From Tomocerus qinae (lineage: Eukaryota; Arthropoda; Collembola; Entomobryomorpha; Tomoceridae), in NCBI GenBank assembly GCA_020055645.1, contig CM034546.1, positions 80,600,001 to 80,664,000 on the forward strand: a stretch of DNA of 64,000 nucleotides, read 5' to 3'. Shown in pieces: positions 22,495-32,463 of this stretch. The translations under genes were made by a program, and so were the position numbers. The notes beneath the pieces were generated by a model. The model made no database searches, was not told the DNA's origin, and saw nothing but the letters and a program-made list of their open reading frames with translations. Positions within the stretch are counted from its first letter, which is position 1. Every line of letters begins with the position of its first letter.

Positions 22495-23685
22495 AACCTA
22501 CAGCAAGCCGTAACAGAAGCTCGCCTGAGTAAAGGTTAACGTGTACACATTTTGGTAGACGAAAAGTACTCGCACGTAACACAAAACCGAACGTACGGAT
22601 TTTGAACAAACTTTCAGAACTGAGTCTTTATAAATGTAGCTACGACATTTTAAAAATTCAGACATTGATATTATGAGGAAACGAAGCTATATTATTTGAA
22701 AAATCAACAAAAAATCAAAATTGATAATTGTTGATTAGGAAAATCAACAGAAAACTAAAATTTATAATTGTTGACTATGAAAATCAACAGAAAATCAAAA
22801 CTAATTAATGTTGACTATGAAAATCCACAGAAAATTAAAATTGATTAATGTTGACTGAAAATCAACGGAAAGTTGATTATCATAATCAATACAAAATCAA
22901 AATATATTAATATTGACTATCAAAACCAATACATAATGAAAATTTACTAATATTGACTATCAAAAGCATACATAATGAAAATATATTAATATTGACTATC
23001 AAAAGCATACATAATGAAAATATATTAATATTGACTATCAAAAGCATACATAATGAAAATATATTAATATTGACTATCAAAAGCATACATAATGAAAATA
23101 TATTAATATTGACTATCAGAGTCAATGCATAATGAAAATATATTAATATTGACTATTAAAGTCAATACATAATGAAAATATATTAATATTGACTATTAAA
23201 GTCAATACATAATGAAAATATATTAATATTGACTATTAAAGTCAATACACAATGAAAATATATTAATATTGACTATTAAAGTCAATACATAATGAAAATA
23301 TATTAATATTGACTGTTAAAATCAAGACAACTTGAAACAGATTCGTTATTTTACTATCTAATTTCAGTTTTAGTAGAAGCGGCATGATTTATTTTATACT
23401 ATCTAGCTAACAATCTACAGGAAACGGTATTACAATTTTCAATGCCCAATATTCTCTTTGACTATCAAATGAAGACAAAGTAAGCGCGCAGTATCTCATG
23501 CAGCAACATATACATCGATTTATGCCAAAATCAATAGGGATCGTCAGTGGTCCATAGCCATTGTCTATGCCAAGTTTGGTCAACTTCCGTCATTGCGTTC
23601 GAAAGTTATCGTGGGTACGAACGGACGGACGTACGGACAGACTGTGCGGTTCTATAAGCTCGCTTCCTCAGGCGAGCTAAAATCA
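22495..23685. repeat. Dispersed repeat with expanded 39-40-bp minisatellite, copy 1
   Basis: The left part (CCTACAGCAAGCCGTAACAG at about 22498) and right part (GATCGTCAGTGGTCCATA to the GGCGAGCT end near 23682) match the second copy at 29003-29660. AGCTCGCCTGAG (22517) and CTCAGGCGAGCT (about 23669-23680) form an inverted pair near the ends. Between them, about 22700-23325 is a tandem array of a 39-40-bp unit starting TTGACTATYAAA and containing AATGAAAATATATTAATA. The second copy has only one or two such units. Confidence 0.8.
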
Positions 23686-24589
23686 CAATTAATAAAATTA
23701 TTTCCAACTATGTTTCAACTATGTATGTATGTCTCTATGTAACTGTATTTTATGCCATGGACTTTGCGGCTTTTAGTTGCAATGCGCAAGAGCGAAGCGC
23801 GTATGCATAAGAATAAGTCCACCACGGGTTAACAGTAAACACTTAATAGGTTACTGTATTTCGATATTAACTAATACACATGATTATGCTGGATGCCTAC
23901 CTTTCGAAATAGAGTCACGCATGCTGGGGGCTACTATCTGTATAATATATATATAGATGTCTGTACCTGTACGTGTGGTGGGTAGGGAGTAGAAAGAACC
24001 TAGGAGACCTGCATATATTACGTAACGCAAAACCCCTCCCCCATGCCACTATAGTACACCACAAGCGTCATTGACTGATATTGTGGCAAAATGCTAATAA
24101 GTTGGGCTACCAGTCATTCCATCATATCATTGAAATAATTAAAAATAAAGTCCATAGTTCACCCAACAGTCACCATAGCCGACATTTAATTATAAACCTA
24201 GAAAAATACTTCAAAATAGGCTATAATGTAATATGTGCAATTTCCCTAAAAACAAAATGCGCAAGCTCAATTCCTCTAAACCACCGAAACGAAATGAGTC
24301 GTTTCGTATTATTATAAGGCATTAAAGGCAAATAACAAAATGCGCATGCCCACTTCCTCTTCCACCGAAATGAGATACCTAAAAGACCACCCTAATTGTC
24401 AGCAATCTCATCTGCGTGAAAAGTGTTCTGTTATGTGACAACTGACAAGTGGGGGAATTTTTGTAATTATTAATAAATTTTGTACATTTCTAAATTTGCC
24501 AAACTTTACGGGGGCCTATAATAGAAATTTACTTAAGAAGGTTGAATGGTGAGTGGTGATCGAATGGAAATGATTAGCTAAAGGGGATA
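23686..24589. other. Non-coding interval
   Basis: No gene is supported. The words ACAAAATGCGCA...TTCCTCT...CCACCGAAA occur twice (about 24250-24300 and 24335-24375), suggesting a short tandem duplication. Confidence 0.4.
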
Positions 24590-25365
24590 TTTCGTAATGA
24601 TCGTACTATTAAATAGCATTTCAGAACTTCTTATCCAAATTGGTTCAACTACAATATATCAACAAACTTATTCAACATTTTTTAGTAGAGCTGGGTTTAC
24701 TTTTTACTACCTTTTTACTACCCTTGATTCCTTTGTGCCAGCTTGCACACCTGACACAACTTGTAGACAGGGCCGCAGCGAGGGGGGGGCACCGGGGCAC
24801 GTGCCCCCCCCCCGAAATCGAGAAAAATAAAGAAATTTTTATCGCTAAAATTTTCGCGCTTCGCGCGAAAATGAGCTAATTTTTTCTTGGTGCCCCTCCC
24901 GAAATTTTTTTCTGGCTGCGGCTCTGCTTGTAGATTAATTAAATGACAGTACTGGGAGTCACTACTTATTCTTTAAAAATATATATTCGTTAGTTGTACT
25001 CTTGGGATTTGTACGTTTTTCCAAAATCCCACGGGGAATTTATTTTTTTTGATTTTATGAGGAAGCTTTTTGGTTACTTTGTGGGAGTTTTTTCTAAAAT
25101 AGAGTCTTTTATTGTTCCCTGTATCTGATGATGCTACAATATACAGTTATTATTTTGGTGTAGAAAATTCTATTTTATCAAGAAGTTGGGGCTGCAGCTA
25201 AATTTTCTTATCATTGAAGAAATAAAAATATATTAATTTAAATATACTTTGTATTTACAAAGTTACCATAATAATAACCTAATGGGATGTTTTCGAAATT
25301 GTTTTGGGTGGCCTGCTGAATTTCTATTGAGTGCTAGATTTGCCCCTTAGCTGGGTTCACTATGT
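24590..25365 (-). repeat. Copy 2 of the GTGAACYCAGC dispersed repeat, inverted
   Basis: The reverse complement matches 8636-8900 in order, with the GTGAACCCAGC end at about 25355-25365. A G-run MITE with exact 8-bp duplication (24768-24926) is inserted into it, so the repeat is older than that MITE. Confidence 0.65.
24768..24926. mobile_element. G-run MITE (CAGGGCCGCAGC ends), copy 1
   Basis: A 159-bp element with ends CAGGGCCGCAGC and GCTGCGGCTCTG, flanked by an exact 8-bp duplication CTTGTAGA (24760-24767 and 24927-24934). It has G and C runs near one end and the palindrome TTCGCGCTTCGCGCGAA in the middle. This is a hAT-type structure. Confidence 0.93.
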
Positions 25366-26289
25366 GATGATAAAAACGGTATAGCCGAGAAATGCCTATG
25401 CTAATTTAAAATATAGGGCAATAAAAATGCAGGAAACTGGTGTTTTACCAAATTAGCTGCACACATACGCTTATAATCTCTAGTGACAGTGCATGATCAC
25501 ATAATATTATCACTCTATAATATAATCTTCTTGTTCGAATCGCATTTCAAAATTTCCATAGGGATGCTTGTTTATATCATGGTGTGTTAATAATATAATT
25601 TTTCTTGTTCGAGTTGCGTAGTGAAAATTTCCGTAGGGATACTTGTTTATATCATTGTGTGTTAATTTGTTGAACTGAGCACTGTTCTGTGCTGTGAGAT
25701 ATGATGATGAGCACCGTTCATGGCTGTGAGATGTAATTATGAGATTTTCGCGCTTTTAGATGCTTTCACGAATTTATTATTTCCGTATTTTGATTTGCTT
25801 TTGTTTCTTGGTGACATTGTAATTGAGAAAACTGAAACTGTTGCTAAATTTCGTGTTTTCGTATTTAATGCGCTGGTAATTGCATTCACTTTTCTTTTCA
25901 AAAGCTGGAACTTTTTTTGGTTGTACTATCCGTCACCTTCAAAGTCATCACAATTTGCTACAAGCGCTCACTGGTAAGTATGTTTGAAGATTAAAATAAT
26001 ACTCTTTTATTTTATGATTTATTTGAAAGTAAAACTTGAATTCAAAATGCGTGAGTAAAAGATTTATTCGACGTGAATCCATGTTAACATTTTACAGTCT
26101 AAAAACATATTTCAGTCTAAAATTTTAACATTGACATCGCATCGTAGATATATTGTACCAGAAACCTAAACCCACTTTTTAATACATATATTTGATTAAA
26201 AGTGATTCAATTTATTAATCATTGTATATTTTTTATTTCAGAAACAGCTTTTTTAAAAGCTACAACAAAATTTAAAACAAAAATATTTA
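25366..26289. other. Interval with a 76-bp tandem duplication
   Basis: Positions about 25526-25600 and 25603-25668 are a diverged direct repeat (CTTGTTCGA..., TAGGGATRCTTGTTTATATCAT, GTGTGTTAAT). An 85-codon open frame at 25720-25977 is followed by GTAAGT and could be a first exon, but it is hydrophobic low-complexity sequence without a domain. I do not call it a gene. Confidence 0.4.
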
Positions 26290-26339
26290 ATTTATCATTA
26301 AATGTTAACAAACCGCTTGGCGGTTACTTGCCGAAAGGC

Positions 26340-26700
26340 AGGCTTGACCTCTTAACGGTCCATTGCCAATTCAGGCTAACTTGACCTCTAAACGGTCTAT
26401 TGCCAATAAAGCTAACTTGACCTGGAAACGGTCCATTGCCAATAAAGCTAACTTGCCTATCAACGGTCCTTTGCCAATAAAGCTAACTTGACCTATAAAT
26501 TGCCGTTTGCCAAAATGGCTAATTTGAACTATAAATGGTCCTTTGCCAAAAAGGCTAATTTGACCTATACATGGTCCATTACAAATAAAGGCCAACTTGA
26601 CCTATAAACGGTCCTTTGCCAAAAAGGCTAACTTGATTTATAAACGGTCCTTTTGCCAAAAACGCTAATTTGACCTATACACGGTCCATCACTACTATTA
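26340..26700. repeat. 36-bp minisatellite (TTGACCTATAAACGGTCC)
   Basis: About ten units of roughly 33-36 bp with consensus TGCCAATAAAGCTAAC, TTGACCTATAAACGGTCCAT. Most units are a multiple of three, so the reverse strand stays open as a repetitive frame (26371-26595). That open frame is a by-product of unit length, not evidence of a protein. A homologous array lies at 50265-50455. Confidence 0.85.
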
Positions 26701-27129
26701 GATAAACGGCAAAAGTCAGTCACGTGACAATTCCGTTTGTATGTTTGTACTTCCGTGTGTTGATTTGCCGTAATTCTGAAACGCAGCCAAGCACATAATA
26801 ACGCACATGATGAGGCAAATTCCAACACGTCCAAAGCAGAACAATTGGTGGCACTACACAATTATGCACTGCGCGGTCTATAGTCTCCTACGACTTACAA
26901 GGCAGGAAAAATTTCATAACAGGAAAAATGCATGCATTTTGTATAAAAAATTTTCCAGCTTTCAGTGCGCTCAAAGTTTCTATTACTTCATGTGCGTGAA
27001 AATTCAATTTGGCCATTTACATTGATGTTTTGAATTTTGAATTGGTTTAATAAAAGTTAGATTCCCAAAAAAGTGAGTCAGTTTTTGATTCTGTAAAGCA
27101 AATTTTGCACCGTTTAAAGCATTGGTGCA

Positions 27130-27884
27130 CAAGGACGTATTTAGGGGGTGCTGTAGCACCCCCTAAATATTTAGAAAACACACTAGATATTATAGTGTTT
27201 TTATCATTTATTTAATATTTGATTGTTTAATTCCAAATTGGGGGATATATTTTCGTTTTCATGCAATTTCACCTACCAAGTATATTATGTTCGAGAATTT
27301 TCGAATCTGTTCGAGCATTTTCAAATCCTTTTTCCCTATATTGAACCTTAAGAGCTGACATTAACTTATATATAGAACTTACAAAATAGAAATGTTCCTA
27401 GTAATTGGCCATTTCTGAAATGAGGTTTTCTGTTTAAAACACCTAAAAATAAATCTCTCGAACTGAATGGGCGATAACTGATAAATCACGTATTTAGAAG
27501 GGATGCTACCCCCATCCCACTAAATATCGATATTAAGGGGACCTTTTTGACAAAAAAGAATAATTTAGAAGGAGGAACCATTTAGCCTAAATCCATTTTT
27601 GTTTTGTGGACGAAATAGCCTAAATCCATTTTTGTTTTGTGGACGAAATAGCCTAAATCCATTTTTGTTTTGTGGACGAAATAGCCTAAATCCATTTTTC
27701 GTTTTGTGGACGAAATAGCCTAAATCCATTTTTCGTTTTCGTACACAAAACGAAAAGTGGTTTTTAGGCTAAATGGTTCCTTAAGGGACGATATTGTGGT
27801 CTTGTGTTCTAATTTGTTTGATTTTTGCAGTACTCAATTTTAGAAATTAGCACCCTCTAGATCCAATTTCTAGATACGCCCTTG
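27130..27884. mobile_element. G-run group element (CAAGGACGTAT ends) with internal array
   Basis: The ends are CAAGGACGTATTTAGGG and CTAGATACGCCCTTG, and the flanks TTGGTGCA and GTGGTGCA match at seven of eight positions. It is larger than its relatives (755 bp). It contains a nested inverted-repeat unit at 27573-27779 (GGAACCATTTAGCC and complement), which itself holds five tandem copies of a 33-bp unit (AATAGCCTAAATCCATTTTT) at about 27595-27745. Confidence 0.75.
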
Positions 27885-27939
27885 GTGGTGCAGATTTCAA
27901 AAGACTGTTTTTGCCACAAATAGGGACGCTGCTAGGTAA

Positions 27940-28330
27940 CCAGTCAAAATTATCATAGAGGGTGAATGGGAATCGCGAAAATTCGTACTTTTTTTGGGAA
28001 ATTCCTAAAGGATCTGAGATTACTGGTCCTACACCCATGTAGTAAGTGTAAAAAAGATTCTTCAAAACTTATTCTGGAGGTTATACTTTGAAAATTTCAC
28101 ATTTTTGTCTTTGGCTTGAAGATATCATCGTTTGAAACTTGAAATTGATACATAATCCTGTATTTGCATTTTATTATCCGTGTATCTCCCAATCAAAGAC
28201 AAAATTGGGAAGTTTTAACTCTAGAATAAGTTCCGATGAATCTTTATTGAATTTACTTTATGGGTGTTGGATCAGTAATCTTGGACCCTTTAGCTTTTTC
28301 CCAAAAAAAGGTAATGAGGAATATGATAGT
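27940..28330. repeat. Diverged inverted repeat
   Basis: The reverse complement of about 27945-28115 aligns with about 28190-28320 through words such as AGAATAAGTT, GAATCTTT, ATGGGTGT, CAGTAATCT and TTTCCCAAAAAAAG, at very roughly three-quarters identity. The 133-codon open frame at 28139-28540 overlaps one arm and has no domain. It is probably an old fold-back element. Confidence 0.55.
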
Positions 28331-29002
28331 CAAGAGATCATACGTTTGTATTTTGTATGCACCAGGCTCCCGGTACCTCAGATTTGGAAATCTCTGATGA
28401 TCATCAAAATACATGTAAAAATTGCTTTACAACTCTTGGAATTCTGTCTAAAGTTCTTAGTTCATACCCGATTTTCTTGTGTGGTACATTTTTGGAATCC
28501 TGAATATAATGTCCAGAATGCCGACCATCACAATGTATAAAACATAAGATATACATTAATGGTATAATAGTATGCTCAATGAGTTACTCCAATAGTCAAA
28601 AAATATTCTAAAATTTCATCTTACAACTACCTAGGGTCAAATGGCATTTCCGGTGTAACAGGCCCCGCCCACTGGCTAATTTCCACACTTTAGGTCCGCC
28701 AATTAGCCACGTCCCCGAATGGAGCGTGACATTCTATTGGCTGAGGACACGTAAGCTACTCCTACTTTGGGGGCGGGGCGAGGGCCGGTTTCCACAGCAA
28801 CCATGCAGGTTAAGAGATTTTCGGTGCCTGAGTCAATATGTTTGTATTAAAATAGCGTACTGGCGATCGGTAACATACTCTGGCCACCCACTAGGGTCAC
28901 ATTTTTAACCTGGGGTATAAGGTAACGTTACTTTGACAAGGGCGCTGCACCCCCTCCCCCACTGGACACGTCCAAGCACGTTTTCGAGTACAAGAGTAGA
29001 AA

Positions 29003-29660
29003 ACAAAACCTACAGCAAGCCGTAACAGAAGCTCGCCCAAGTAAAGGCGACCATGTGCACATTTTTGGTATTATATAGTAGAAATAGGATTGATTACCAA
29101 GCGCGTTTCCAGTAGGGGGTGGAGGGGGCGCAGTGCCCCCTAAATCTGAGAAAAAGAGGGATTTTTCCAAAAATGGCCAAAAATTGTAAAACAATTTCTC
29201 GCGAATGTCTTATTTTATTATTTTTACCATCATTTTTGGTTGCGCCCCCCCCCCTCCCTTGACCAAATTTCTAGATACGTATCTGTTGATTACTAAATTC
29301 TACAGTAATGCAAATTAGATCAATATTGATCATAATTGACTATCAAAATAAATCTTAAATTTGATAGGAGCGGAGTGAAAAATTTTCCGCAAACAATTTG
29401 TAGGAAACCCAATTGAACTTTTTAATACCCATTTTTTACTTTGACTATCAAAATGAAACAAAGTGAGCGCGCGGTATCTCAGCAACCAATGCGCCGATTT
29501 GTCCCAAAATCAATAGGGATCGTCAGTGGTCCATATAGGCATCGTTTTAGCCAAGTTTGGTCAATACCCGTCTTTGCATTCGAAAGTTATCGTAGGGACA
29601 GAAGGACGGACAGACTGTGCGGTTCTATAAGCTCGCTTCCTTATAAGCGACGAGCTAAAA
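29003..29660. repeat. Dispersed repeat, copy 2 (minisatellite not expanded)
   Basis: It matches 22495-23685 at both ends (CTACAGCAAGCCGTAACAG near 29010; GATCGTCAGTGGTCCATA near 29519; TGTGCGGTTCTATAAGCTCG near 29619). It has only one or two TTGACTATCAAA units. A G-run MITE (29098-29285) is inserted in it. Confidence 0.75.
29098..29285. mobile_element. G-run MITE (CAAGCGCGTTT ends)
   Basis: A 188-bp element with an exact 8-bp duplication TTGATTAC (29090-29097 and 29286-29293). The left end is CAAGCGCGTTTCCAG with AGGGGGTGGAGGGGG. The right end follows a C run and reads CTAGATACGTATCTG. Confidence 0.88.
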
Positions 29661-30131
29661 TTACAATAAAAAACACTCAATTTTCTAATTAATCACTTGA
29701 CGCTACATTGCCAATTAAGGCTAACTCGGCCTTAAAATGGTCCATTGTCCAGTGATGGCAGCATGTATAATGGTGATTAAAAGTATCGGAGTCAAAAATG
29801 TGGTTGGTAACCGGAGTAATTTGCCAATAGCCAAATTTTCTTTCTGAACAAAAAATTGACCCTAGGCCGTACTAAGGCGAAGTTTTGGAATATTTTTTGA
29901 CTCTATCAATGTAACGTAAAATCTGTACCTCTTGCACTGGCCTACCTAATGAGAAAGCATGAAAAGGTCAATTGGAATTAACATAAAATCTATTACGTAT
30001 CTGAAATACATTCTACCCATCGTACAATATTGCCCCGGAATACACACTAGCTTTATTTATAACAGGACTTGGGTCCTGTGACCGGTACATTATATTAGTG
30101 ATGAACCCAAATAAATGCCGGTGTAATTGGC

Positions 30132-30980
30132 CTGTTCTGTTCTGTTATAAGAGGTGAACGACATACTATAGATAAGATATGCCGTCCAGGGCGCAGGCCA
30201 CAAAAACGGGCCCATTGCCAACTCCTCGGTACAGGTTACTGTAGGGTTAACCTTCTTTTCGACTAGCCATGATATAGAACCTTAACATTGAAGAAAAGGG
30301 TATCTCAGAGAGTGTGTTAGTCGGAATCACGCAGTAACCCGTATACAAGTTCCTTACCATTGCGTATCGCGGGCAAATTGCCACCAGGTGAACTGGTGTC
30401 TCATCCTCTAAGCCACAATGTGGACAAAGAGCAGACCCCTGCCCCCTGATGTTTTTTACATGCTTTGCTAGGTAACCCTGACCTGTAACCATATGTACGA
30501 GAGCCCGTAAAGACTCCTTTTTTAGACTTCGACAGTATTTACTGATCTCCCTCCTAGGAGTGGGCAGAAAAATTTTTGTCTGTCGACAGTCATTCCTCTC
30601 CTTCCAGGTTTTGGAATGCTGAGCCAAGGCCCAGCTCCCAATCATTGTTTTTAAAAATTTTGTTGAGAGCGCCAGAAATGGCTCAGGCCCACAAGTCTGT
30701 AGTCCCTGCTGCTTCTTTCGCTAATTCGTCAACTTTGTCGTTACCTGGTATACCAGTACGACTGGGTACCCAGTGCAGAGTAACGTTTCCATTTGCTCTT
30801 GCTATTGTTTGAGAGCACTCAAGGACTAAGGCAGACACGGTGGTATCTGCTCTCAGCGCCTGAATGGCACTCCTTGATTCGGTTTAAATTACGGCCTCAT
30901 TGTCCCAATCTTTGTCGATTAGTCCATTTACGGCCATCATAATAGCATATACTTCGGATTGGAAGACAGGGACGATATTC
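30132..30980 (-). pseudogene. 5'-truncated LINE fragment (RNase H and C-terminus)
   Basis: Reading the minus strand, VFQSEVYAIMMAVNGLID matches the RNase H domain of the LINE at 32464-35210, and the C-terminal CPHCGLEDETPVHLVA zinc knuckle follows. The 3' end carries the same (TTCTG)n tail in reverse (about 30132-30145). The frame is broken between about 30645 and 30884. Identity to the longer copy is high, so both belong to one family, but this copy is inactive. Confidence 0.85.
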
Positions 30981-32446
30981 TGAACCCCATAGCAAGGGGA
31001 AATCGCAAGCAAATATTGAGTTACCACAGAAGTTACTATTGTCCATATTCTCATCGTTGTCGTAGATTTAACTTTGCTATCGTTGTCGTAGGAATAGGGA
31101 AATTCCATAGCGCTGCTACAAAACACGATTCTCATCCCATAATTTTGCCACAGCATAGCAAACATCTGTCGCAAAGTTAGCGCAAACTGAGAGCTACCGC
31201 AACTTAGCGATCACATTGCTGAAGGCACTTGGAGAATGGAGACACTTGTGATCCCTATGGTTACTTTGACAATATCAATTGCAATTTGATAATCTCCGGT
31301 CTCGGACTCCGTAGTACGACTGTCAAGTGCCATGCATATTGAAGTGCAAGACATTAGGCAACTGTAATTTCCATAACTACAGTCACTCGTAAAGTAGTAC
31401 CTCAATCAATGCCTAACACCCTTCCCACACTACTCCATACCTTGGAGTTGGAACATCCATGCTGATAAGTACCGTTACCTAGGACAACTTATGAAAAACT
31501 GCTACAACGTCGCAAACTTGCTAGGACGCTGCTAACTGACATGAGAATATGGATTTATTTTGAAATCGCAAGTAGACATAGCAACTCTTGCGATATCGCA
31601 AATTTACAACAAAAGTTCAGAATACCGTCCCAGTGCTGTAACTCCCAAGTGGCTGTACAATTTCTTGCACCCCATCCGGCAGAAAAAGCACTGCAGCTGA
31701 TCCTGTATGTAATTGGCCTACTAGAAACCATAATTCTTACAAAATTGTTTGTAGATGCACTAGCCCCATGTACTACAGGACCTGGGTCCTGTGACCGCCT
31801 AGTGACCAATGAATTTATAAACCTTAAAGTTCGCATTCCTCTGTGTGCTCTTATGAGTGTGCATCACTATATAATAATTTTAGAGGCGGGTGATGCGATG
31901 GAATATAATAATACATAACATTATTATACAATAGTATAATAGTCAGTCAATCAATTCATTTTCGGAGCTGCAAAATATGACTATGCATAATTTAAATCAA
32001 AAAATATCTATTAATGTTTTCTTGGAGAATAATGTCATCATAATATACCCTAATATCACAAAATAAATAAAAAATATGCTTCAAGATCTACATAATATTA
32101 TTATACTAAAGATTAAGCCTGAAACAGCAGAATACTATTAGTCTATGCATGACCTACGGTTTCCTAATTTAAGAATGATGTACATATAGCTGCTCTCTAC
32201 CAAATTCGGTAATAGATATATCTCACACTTTAGGATGACTAAGAATAAGTCTAGTGATGTATATTTTTGGTATTTTTATCAAATACGGAAATGAAACTTG
32301 GTTTTTAATTATTACTTAGTTAGCTTGGGATATATGGGATATAAATATAATATCTATATGTAAAGATCAAAAAACATGACTTCTAGTGGAACTTCGGAAC
32401 TTGTGAGCAGATTAAACATTGAGTATTTATTACCAGTTACCATACC
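30981..32446. other. Interval without a supported gene
   Basis: Scattered GCGAT/ATCGC words and short quasi-palindromes occur at 31000-31640. A segment with CAGGAC-TGGGTCCTGTGACCG occurs at 31776-31798 and also at 30063-30084. The open frame at 31541-31918 has no domain. I see no gene or complete element. Confidence 0.4.
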
Positions 32447-32463
32447 ACTCCCTACATCCAAAA

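Larger units (their letters stand above)
26290..29990. repeat. Long dispersed repeat with 36-bp minisatellite, copy 1, heavily nested
   Basis: Left and right segments match the copy at 50265-52570 in order: the minisatellite, a segment with GCATGCATT and TTCAGTGC-GCTCAA, a segment near 27060 (TTCCCAAAAAAGTGAG), then 29694-29990 (TTGACGCTACATTGCCAATTA, AAGGCGAAGTTTTG). The 2.6 kb between 27060 and 29690 is inserted material, including two MITEs and another repeat. No coding capacity was recognised. Confidence 0.65.

Noticed and set aside
22640-23330. CRISPR-like array
   Set aside because: The 39-40-bp units are contiguous tandem repeats without variable spacers, inside a dispersed eukaryotic repeat.
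28139-28540. 133-codon ORF
   Set aside because: It overlaps an arm of a diverged inverted repeat and matches no protein family I know.
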